Made by a program: the position numbers and the translations under genes. From F22 sp963675625 (GTDB lineage: Bacteria; Bacteroidota; Bacteroidia; Bacteroidales; Bacteroidaceae), in the NCBI GenBank assembly GCA_963675625.1, contig OY776497.1, forward strand, positions 2,046,001 through 2,110,000: 64,000 nt of DNA, read 5' to 3'. Numbering within the stretch: the stretch's first letter is position 1; each line of letters opens with the position of its first letter. Below are positions 57,938 through 64,000 of this stretch, one piece after another. Under the pieces are notes generated by a model that did no database searches, was not told the origin of the DNA, and worked only from the letters and a program-made list of their open reading frames with translations.

Positions 57938-58019
57938 ATAAAGTTCGCGTAACGAACATTTAAAAGTTGACTAAATTCCCATATATAGATTCAATAATCC
58001 TACAACACGGTTCCCAGTC

Positions 58020-58085
58020 TCGATTCAAACGTTTGGTCCCATTGATTCAAACGTTTGAATCGATGGGACCAAACGTTTGAATCGA
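58020..58085. repeat. 66-bp nested palindrome with three CAAACGTTTG sites
   Basis: The two halves are complementary over 33 bp around the axis 58052/58053, with one T-G mismatch (58043/58062). Inside it CAAACGTTTG occurs at 58026, 58048 and 58070, exactly 22 bp apart; the middle copy extends to an 18-bp perfect palindrome (58044-58061). The AAACGTTT core resembles operators of LacI/GalR-type repressors. It has no T-run and no gene. It lies between the Ntn-hydrolase start and the eno terminator, in a gene-free stretch of about 350 bases. Confidence 0.9.
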
Positions 58086-58190
58086 CACGCGCTAAGGATA
58101 TAAATCATTGACTAAAGCTTATCTCCACAAAAATAGAGTAGTAATAATAAAGACTTAGATATGGGTATTTAAGGTCAGAATTTTGGGTAT

Positions 58191-58226
58191 AAAAAACGCG
58201 CCTTTTGGAAATCCAAAAGGCGCGTT
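58191..58226 (-). terminator. eno terminator
   Basis: Read on the minus strand, AACGCGCCTTTTGG pairs with its complement (14 bp, four-base AT loop), followed by six T (58191-58196 as A on the plus strand). It begins 28 bases after the eno stop. Confidence 0.9.
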
Positions 58227-58253
58227 ATAATTAGTTTGCTAATCTATTATAGA

Positions 58254-59546
58254 TTACTTGCGGCAAGTTTTGATTGACTTGTCACCGTAAACTGCTAGAT
58301 CACCAAGTTCTTCTTCGATACGAAGAAGTTGGTTGTACTTAGCCATACGGTCAGAACGGCTCAATGAACCAGTCTTGATTTGACCAGAGTTAGTTGCAAC
58401 AGCGATGTCAGCGATAGTAGCATCTTCAGTTTCACCAGAACGGTGAGATGTTACTGTAGTGAAACCAGCACGGTGAGCCATTTCGATAGCATCTAGAGTT
58501 TCAGAAAGTGAACCGATTTGGTTAACCTTGATAAGGATAGAGTTAGAACATCCTTCTTCGATACCACGTTTCAAGAAATCTACGTTAGTTACGAATAAGT
58601 CATCACCTACCAATTGGCACTTGTCACCAAGAGCATCTGTAAGCATTTTCCAACCTTCCCAGTCGTTTTCATCCATACCATCTTCGATAGAATCGATAGG
58701 GTATTTAGCTACTAGTTCAGAAAGGTAAGCCACTTGTTCTTCACGTGAACGTTTTGCAGCACCTTCACCTTCGAATTTAGTATAGTCATATACACCATCT
58801 TCGTAGAATTCAGAAGAAGCGCAGTCCATAGCTAGAGTTACATCTTTACCAGCTTCGTAACCAGCGTCAGCGATAGCCTTCAAGATACATTCGATAGCAT
58901 CTTCTGTACCGTTTACTTTAGGAGCAAAACCACCTTCGTCACCTACAGAAGTTTCAAGACCACGAGCCTTAAGTACTTTCTTCAATGCGTGGAATACTTC
59001 AGCACCCATACGAAGACCTTCACGGAAGCAGCAAGCACCTACTGGACGGATCATAAATTCTTGGAATGCGATAGGAGCATCTGAGTGAGAACCACCGTTG
59101 ATAATGTTCATCATTGGTACAGGAAGTACGAATGTGTTTACACCACCGATATAACGATAAAGAGGTACTTCAAGGTATTCAGCAGCTGCCTTAGCACATG
59201 CTAGAGATACACCTAGGATAGCGTTAGCACCTAGTACGCTCTTAGTTTTAGTTCCATCTAGTTCAAGCATCTTGTGATCGATAGCACGCTGTTCAAGTAC
59301 GCTCATACCTTCTAGTTCTTGAGCGATCTTAGTGTTTACGTTTTCTACAGCTTTCAAGACACCTTTACCAAGGTAACGGCCTTTATCACCATCGCGAAGC
59401 TCAAGTGCTTCGTTTTCACCTGTTGATGCACCTGATGGTACAGCTGCACGTCCCACTACACCACACTCTAGAGTTACGTCTACTTCGATAGTAGGATTGC
59501 CACGAGAGTCAAGGATCTCGCGAGCTACGATTGATTCAATTCTCAT
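58254..59546 (-). CDS. eno: Enolase
   Basis: 430 residues, normal length. It converts 2-phosphoglycerate to phosphoenolpyruvate in glycolysis and needs magnesium. Seen: REILDSRGNPTIEVDVTL at the N-terminus, VPSGASTGENEALELRDG, the metal ligands in LAMDCASSEF, SIEDGMDENDW and LVGDDLFVTN, then KVNQIGSLSETLDAI and SHRSGETEDATIADIAVA. Codon choice is much more uniform than in the neighbours, as expected for a highly expressed gene. It is a single-gene unit with its own -7 box and strong terminator. Confidence 0.98.
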   Translation of the reverse strand: MRIESIVAREILDSRGNPTIEVDVTLECGVVGRAAVPSGASTGENEALELRDGDKGRYLGKGVLKAVENVNTKIAQELEGMSVLEQRAIDHKMLELDGTKTKSVLGANAILGVSLACAKAAAEYLEVPLYRYIGGVNTFVLPVPMMNIINGGSHSDAPIAFQEFMIRPVGACCFREGLRMGAEVFHALKKVLKARGLETSVGDEGGFAPKVNGTEDAIECILKAIADAGYEAGKDVTLAMDCASSEFYEDGVYDYTKFEGEGAAKRSREEQVAYLSELVAKYPIDSIEDGMDENDWEGWKMLTDALGDKCQLVGDDLFVTNVDFLKRGIEEGCSNSILIKVNQIGSLSETLDAIEMAHRAGFTTVTSHRSGETEDATIADIAVATNSGQIKTGSLSRSDRMAKYNQLLRIEEELGDLAVYGDKSIKTCRK

Positions 59547-59604
59547 AATTTCTAATTTTATTTTTTGAGTAAATAAGAATGATTTCTTTTTTCAAAATTC
59601 ACGC

Positions 59605-59612
59605 CAAAAGTA
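59605..59612 (-). promoter_or_regulatory. -7 box of eno
   Basis: TACTTTTG on the minus strand matches exactly, 59 bases before the ATG at 59546, leaving a leader of about 50 nt. Confidence 0.6.
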
Positions 59613-59845
59613 GTCATTTTTTTTGACCTGTACAAGCTCGTAACTTGCCTTTTTGTGCGCATGTGTGTACAAACAACTTGTATGCCAAGTAATGTGTAGA
59701 CGGTGTAAAAAACACTATTGTCTTGGTAAAAAACCTTACATTGTTATCTTGGCTACTATTTGTGTACTTTTTTTCTGTTTTATGGATGATATTTTATTAT
59801 TAAAGCAAATAAAGTACTTCAACATATAAATGGTCCATTAGTTTC
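59613..59845. other. Gene-free interval between eno and pyrI
   Basis: About 230 bases of AT-rich DNA with no credible gene, no exact -7 box for another transcript and no clear pyrI terminator. Only a short hairpin overlapping the pyrI stop (59841-59860) is seen. Confidence 0.4.
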
Positions 59846-60316
59846 TTATAACAAAGAAACCTCATCACGGTTCATCTGTTTTTCACAGTAATGGCATTTT
59901 AAAGTTTTTCTGTCTTCTCCCAATACATGAAAACGAGTAAGCATAGGCTCATTGTTCGTAATACATTTAGGATTAGCACATTTACAGATACCTTGGAAGT
60001 CATCTGGTAAGCGTACTTGTCTTTTTTCTGTTACTTGATAATCACGAATGATGTTTAAGCGACAATTGGGTGCTACCAGAGCAATTTGGTTAATTTCGTC
60101 ATCATCAAAAAAGCGGTCGGCTATTTTGATGATACCTTTAAGTCCTAATTTTTGGCTGAGAAGATTATTCCCAATAGTGATTTTACTAGAGACGTGTTCT
60201 AAACCTAATATTGAGACTACGCTAAAGAGTTTGTCGCTAGGAATATGGTCGATAACTGTCCCATCACGAAGTGCTGCTACCTGAAGGGCATTGTCTTGAT
60301 TTATACGATGATTCAT
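59846..60316 (-). CDS. pyrI: Aspartate carbamoyltransferase regulatory subunit
   Basis: 156 residues from the ATG at 60316, four bases after the pyrB stop and close to the usual 153. The frame is open to 60361 but that would overlap pyrB by 41 bases. It binds nucleotides and controls the catalytic PyrB trimers in pyrimidine synthesis. Seen: the allosteric N-terminal domain (ALRDGTVIDHIPSDKL) and a C-terminal zinc domain with four Cys (CANPKC and CHYC). Cotranscribed with pyrB. Confidence 0.96.
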   Translation of the reverse strand: MNHRINQDNALQVAALRDGTVIDHIPSDKLFSVVSILGLEHVSSKITIGNNLLSQKLGLKGIIKIADRFFDDDEINQIALVAPNCRLNIIRDYQVTEKRQVRLPDDFQGICKCANPKCITNNEPMLTRFHVLGEDRKTLKCHYCEKQMNRDEVSLL

Positions 60317-60320
60317 GATG

Positions 60321-61262
60321 TTAGTCTTTTTCAATGTATGGTTTGAGTTCTTCACTGTCAAGGCCTATGCCTAGAGTGTCACATAAGATAGCTTGACGGG
60401 CAAATAATCCATTTTTGGCTTGCTGGAAATAATAGGCATGCTTGGTGTTATCTACGTCAGGGGTAATTTCATTGAGACGTGGAAGTGGGTGAAGCACTTT
60501 CATATTGTCCCGGCATTTACTGAGTAAATCTGCACGAAGAATATACATGTTTTTAACGCGCTCATATTCCATTAAGTCTGTGAAACGTTCTCTTTGGACG
60601 CGTGTCATATACAAAATATCTGCATTGGCTATCGTGTCTGCTGTAAAATCACTGTGCTCTACATACTTTATATGATGTTCGTTACAGTAGTCTTTGTACT
60701 CTTGTGGCATCTTAAGCTCATCAGGTGCGATGAAATGAAATGTAGGATTGAAATGGCGCATAGCCATAAGAAGAGAGTGAACGGTGCGTCCGTATTTAAG
60801 ATCACCTACCAAGTAAATGTTGAGATCGGTCAGTCGTCCTTGTGTTTGGTAGATTGTGTAGAGATCAAGCATTGTTTGCGTAGGATGCTGATTTGCGCCA
60901 TCTCCAGCGTTGACAATCGGTACTGGAGCAACTTCACTAGCATACCGTGCTGCTCCTTCTAAATGGTGACGCATGACAATAATGTCGGCGTAGTTAGAAA
61001 CCATCATGATGGTATCTTTCAAACTTTCTCCTTTACTACTACTTGTTGCGTTGGGGTCACTAAATCCAATGACACGTGCGCCAAGTCGGTTGGCAGCTGT
61101 CTCAAAACTAAGACGTGTGCGAGTAGAGGGTTCAAAAAAAAGCGTCGCAACCACACGGTCTTCAAGAATGTGTAGGTTGGGATGCTTCTCAAAAAATTGG
61201 GTTAGCTCCAATAAATAGCGAATTTTTGATTCACTGAGCTCTGCAATATTGACTAAACTCAT
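60321..61262 (-). CDS. pyrB: Aspartate carbamoyltransferase catalytic subunit
   Basis: 313 residues. It joins carbamoyl phosphate and aspartate in the first committed step of pyrimidine synthesis. Seen: carbamoyl-phosphate motif FFEPSTRTRLSFETA, the SSKGESLKDT loop, HPTQTMLDLYTI and HPLPRLNEI. First gene of the pyrBI operon, with a -7 box 64 bases upstream. I see no pyrimidine attenuator in the short leader. Confidence 0.97.
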   Translation of the reverse strand: MSLVNIAELSESKIRYLLELTQFFEKHPNLHILEDRVVATLFFEPSTRTRLSFETAANRLGARVIGFSDPNATSSSKGESLKDTIMMVSNYADIIVMRHHLEGAARYASEVAPVPIVNAGDGANQHPTQTMLDLYTIYQTQGRLTDLNIYLVGDLKYGRTVHSLLMAMRHFNPTFHFIAPDELKMPQEYKDYCNEHHIKYVEHSDFTADTIANADILYMTRVQRERFTDLMEYERVKNMYILRADLLSKCRDNMKVLHPLPRLNEITPDVDNTKHAYYFQQAKNGLFARQAILCDTLGIGLDSEELKPYIEKD

Positions 61263-61325
61263 AGATTTGAATATTTATATAAGGTATATTGTGGCTATAA
61301 AAAGTGGTTCAGTCGTAAAACCATG

Positions 61326-61333
61326 CAAATATA
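61326..61333 (-). promoter_or_regulatory. -7 box of pyrBI
   Basis: TATATTTG on the minus strand matches exactly, 63 bases before the pyrB ATG. The pheT -7 box faces away 45 bases further along. Confidence 0.55.
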
Positions 61334-61378
61334 GAGTTTTTTTTGCGCTTTGCTGCCACATGTGTCCAAAAATCTTTG

Positions 61379-61386
61379 TAAATTTG
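61379..61386 (+). promoter_or_regulatory. -7 box of pheT
   Basis: TAAATTTG matches exactly and gives a leader of about 100 nt before the ATG at 61491. No T-box or Phe-rich leader peptide is evident. Confidence 0.45.
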
Positions 61387-61490
61387 CCGTCTGTGTAGCC
61401 GTACCTTATCTAAAAAGAAGGCCAGTGTATTTGTTAATCATTGGTGGCATACATTTTTTTCAAGCATAATCATTAAAAGCTATATATTAG

Positions 61491-63959
61491 ATGAATATCT
61501 CATACAATTGGTTGAGGGAGTACGTACCTACGACTCTTTCAGCTCAAGAGGTGGCTGATGCTTTGACCTCTATCGGACTAGAGACAGGTAGTGTGGAAGA
61601 AGTACAGTCAATAAAAGGTGGGCTTGAAGGCCTAGTAGTAGGACATGTACTAACTTGCGTAGAGCACCCTAATTCAGATCACTTACATGTTACAACTGTT
61701 GACTTAGGAAGTGATGAACCTGTACAAATTGTGTGCGGTGCTCCCAATGTAGATGCAGGTCAAAAGGTTATCGTTGCTACTGTTGGTACTGTGCTCTATG
61801 ATGGTGATGAAGAATTCAAGATCAAAAAAGGTAAGATTCGTGGTGAAGAATCTTTAGGCATGATTTGTGCCGAAGATGAAATTGGTGTTGGTACATCTCA
61901 TGATGGCATTATTAATCTTCCTGTTGATACCCCAGTGGGTATGAAAGCTGCAGATTATTATGGAGTGGCATCCGATTACATTATAGAAGTAGATATTACA
62001 CCTAATCATGCTGATGCATGTTCTCATTATGGTGTTGCGCGTGATTTTTATGCTTATTTGGTTCAGAATGGCTATGAAGCTACTATTTCTCGTCCAAGTG
62101 TTGACGCCTTCAAGGTGGATTCGGAAGAATTACCTATACAAGTAGAGGTTGAAAATACAGAGGCGTGTCCGCGTTATGCAGCTGTAAGCCTGAAAGGTGT
62201 ACGTGTTGGTGCATCTCCAAAGTGGTTGCAAGATAAATTGAATATTATTGGTATTCGTCCTATTAATAATGTTGTGGATGTTACAAATTATATTTGTCAT
62301 GCCTATGGACAACCAATGCATTGTTTTGATGCAAAAGAAATCTCAAGTGGTATTATTCGTGTGAAGACGTTGCCACAAGATACACCGTTTGTTACTTTGG
62401 ATGAAGTAGAGCGCAAGCTAAATGATCGTGACTTGATGATTTGTAATGATCAAGAACCTATGTGTATTGCTGGGGTCTTTGGTGGATTGGCTAGTGGTGC
62501 TACAAATAATACGGTGGATATTGTCTTAGAAAGTGCTTATTTTCACCCAACATGGGTGCGTAAAAGTGCACGTCGCCATGGATTAAATACAGATGCCTCT
62601 TTCCGCTTTGAACGTGGCGTTGACCCATTGAATACGGTTTATTGCTTGAAGCGTGCGGCAATGTTGATTCAAGAGATTGCTGGCGGTGAAGTGTCAAGCC
62701 AAATTGTAGACAAGCAAGCTCAAGAATTTCCATACTTCCGAGTGGAATTGGCGTATAGTAAAGTGAATAGCTTGATTGGTAAGGATATTCCAGTGTCTAT
62801 AGTCAAATCTATTTGTACTTCACTAGAAATGATTATTGTAGAGGAAACAAACGATGGTATCGTGCTTGATGTTCCTCCTTATCGTGTCGATGTGCAGCGT
62901 GATGTGGACGTTATTGAAGATATATTGCGTATATATGGATATAATAATGTAGAAATGCCTACAACGTTGAAATCTGTATTGACGACCAAGACTTCAGTAG
63001 ATCGCAGTCATAAATTGCGCAATTTAGTCAGTGAACAACTTGTTGGTGCAGGGTATCAAGAGATTATGAATAATTCATTGACTCGTGCTGCGTATTATGA
63101 TACTTTGTCAACATACCCACGTGAAAATTGTGTGATGCTGATTAATCCATTGAGTCAAGATTTAAATGCAATGCGTCAAACAATGTTGTTTGGTGGTTTA
63201 CAAAGCATTGCATATAATGTAAAACGTCGTGAACAAAATCTTCGTTTGTTTGAAGTCGGTAATTGTTACTATTTCAATAAGGCTAAGCATGATTCTGATG
63301 AAGCCATTTTGAGTGGTTACTCTGAAGATTCTCATTTTGCCATCTGGTCTACTGGTAATCGTGTGTCTGGATCTTGGGCACACGCCGATGAAGCAAATAC
63401 TTTCTTTGAAGTAAAAGCTGAAGTGTTCAACATTTTCCGTCGTGTAGGACTTTCTATGGGACAAATAGTAATTGGTGAGCAAATAAGTAATGATCTGTTT
63501 GCTGCTGCACTTGAAATTAAAACACGTGGCGATAAACCTTTGGCTGTAATTGGGATTGTTCAAACATCAATTCTAGAACGATTTGATATTGAACAACCTG
63601 TGTTTTATGCAGATATTTGTTGGGATGAGTTGATGAAACAAGTACGTAATCATAATGTAAGTACTAAGGAGGTTAATAAGTTTCCTGCCGTGAAACGTGA
63701 TTTAGCTTTGTTACTTGATGCTTCCATCCCGTTTGCAGAAGTGGAAAAAATCGCATTTCAAAGTGAAAAGAAACTATTGAAATCTGTGACTCTTTTTGAC
63801 GTGTATGAAGGCAAGAACCTACCAGCGGGAAAGAAATCATATGCAGTGAACTTTACCTTACTTGATGAAACAAAGACTTTGAATGACAAGGCTATAGATA
63901 AGGTTATGGGTAAAATCATTCAAAATTTGACAAAGCAGTTGAATGCTGAATTGAGATAA
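61491..63959 (+). CDS. pheT: Phenylalanine--tRNA ligase beta subunit
   Basis: 822 residues. With the alpha subunit (pheS, not in this window) it charges tRNA-Phe. Seen: start MNISYNWLREYVP, an EMAP/tRNA-binding domain about 40-150 (VVGHVLTCVEHPNSDHL, VCGAPNVDAGQKV), B3/B4 editing region about 210-375, B5 domain about 400-475 (VPPYRVDVQRDVDVIEDILRIYGY), a catalytic-like domain and a C-terminal FDX-ACB anticodon-binding domain about 728-822 (FPAVKRDLALLLD). It is not next to pheS, which is common in Bacteroidetes. Confidence 0.97.
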   Translation: MNISYNWLREYVPTTLSAQEVADALTSIGLETGSVEEVQSIKGGLEGLVVGHVLTCVEHPNSDHLHVTTVDLGSDEPVQIVCGAPNVDAGQKVIVATVGTVLYDGDEEFKIKKGKIRGEESLGMICAEDEIGVGTSHDGIINLPVDTPVGMKAADYYGVASDYIIEVDITPNHADACSHYGVARDFYAYLVQNGYEATISRPSVDAFKVDSEELPIQVEVENTEACPRYAAVSLKGVRVGASPKWLQDKLNIIGIRPINNVVDVTNYICHAYGQPMHCFDAKEISSGIIRVKTLPQDTPFVTLDEVERKLNDRDLMICNDQEPMCIAGVFGGLASGATNNTVDIVLESAYFHPTWVRKSARRHGLNTDASFRFERGVDPLNTVYCLKRAAMLIQEIAGGEVSSQIVDKQAQEFPYFRVELAYSKVNSLIGKDIPVSIVKSICTSLEMIIVEETNDGIVLDVPPYRVDVQRDVDVIEDILRIYGYNNVEMPTTLKSVLTTKTSVDRSHKLRNLVSEQLVGAGYQEIMNNSLTRAAYYDTLSTYPRENCVMLINPLSQDLNAMRQTMLFGGLQSIAYNVKRREQNLRLFEVGNCYYFNKAKHDSDEAILSGYSEDSHFAIWSTGNRVSGSWAHADEANTFFEVKAEVFNIFRRVGLSMGQIVIGEQISNDLFAAALEIKTRGDKPLAVIGIVQTSILERFDIEQPVFYADICWDELMKQVRNHNVSTKEVNKFPAVKRDLALLLDASIPFAEVEKIAFQSEKKLLKSVTLFDVYEGKNLPAGKKSYAVNFTLLDETKTLNDKAIDKVMGKIIQNLTKQLNAELR

Positions 63960-63971
63960 AATAAATAAGTA

Positions 63972-63998
63972 GTAGCTCTTTTTTGATGCTAGAGCTAC
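63972..63998 (+). terminator. Hairpin after pheT, cut by window end
   Basis: GTAGCTCT pairs with AGAGCTAC (8 bp, T-rich 11-base loop) 13 bases after the stop. Whether a T-run follows lies outside the window. Confidence 0.4.
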
Positions 63999-64000
63999 AT

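Noticed and set aside
58020..58085. CRISPR-like array because of three equally spaced decamers
   Set aside because: Only three 10-bp copies with 12-bp intervals inside one larger palindrome; the intervals are related to each other, not unique spacers, and no cas gene is present.
61387..61490. T-box or attenuator before pheT
   Set aside because: The leader is too short and lacks the T-box sequence, and no Phe-rich leader peptide is encoded.

Overview
This is a low-GC Bacteroidales chromosome segment, most likely from a Bacteroidaceae- or Prevotellaceae-type gut or rumen bacterium. The 16S rRNA reads as Bacteroidales. Most operons are preceded by an exact Bacteroidetes -7 box (TANNTTTG), starts rarely carry Shine-Dalgarno sequences, and there are SusC/SusD proteins, a hybrid two-component system and lipoproteins with acidic surface-export signals.

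Layout. (1) 1-6445, minus strand: an operon of TonB-dependent receptor, DUF4876-like surface lipoprotein, DUF6850-like outer-membrane barrel and ABC ATPase (cut by the window edge); its substrate is unknown. (2) 6446-12750, plus strand: a possible small RNA, then one complete rRNA operon (tandem promoters P1/P2, 16S, tRNA-Ile, tRNA-Ala, 23S, 5S, strong terminator). (3) 12983-15952: a lone secreted GH2-type glycosidase. (4) 15985-19130, minus: MATE transporter, GtrA-like protein and acyltransferase-3, probably for envelope or surface-glycan modification. (5) 19308-31509: housekeeping genes: marC, a minus operon kdsB / M16-like protein without a zinc motif / 14-repeat MORN protein, a short folK-like gene, a class A penicillin-binding protein, lipB, rsmG with a metallo-hydrolase, and gcvP.

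(6) 31767-56622, plus: a complete polysaccharide utilisation locus that I read as a xyloglucan utilisation locus. A hybrid two-component sensor/AraC regulator is followed by one tightly packed operon: GH31 alpha-xylosidase with a PA14 insert, GH2 beta-galactosidase, GH3 beta-glucosidase, SusC, SusD, surface glycan-binding lipoprotein, BACON-GH5 endo-glucanase lipoprotein, GH95 alpha-L-fucosidase and a CE20-like acetylesterase. In the model, GH5 cuts the backbone at the cell surface, SGBP/SusD bind and SusC imports oligosaccharides. In the periplasm CE20 removes acetyl groups, GH95 fucose, GH2 galactose, GH31 xylose, and GH3 splits the remaining gluco-oligosaccharide. The fucosidase/esterase pair suggests specialisation for fucosylated, acetylated dicot xyloglucan.

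(7) 56657-64000: a secreted Ntn-hydrolase gene, an intergenic 66-bp nested palindrome holding three CAAACGTTTG sites exactly 22 bp apart, then eno, pyrI-pyrB and divergent pheT.

The most noteworthy items are the uncharacterised TonB receptor/DUF4876/DUF6850/ABC operon, the nested palindrome, the xyloglucan locus with its terminal fucosidase/acetylesterase pair, and three AACAATTG repeats around the promoter of that locus.
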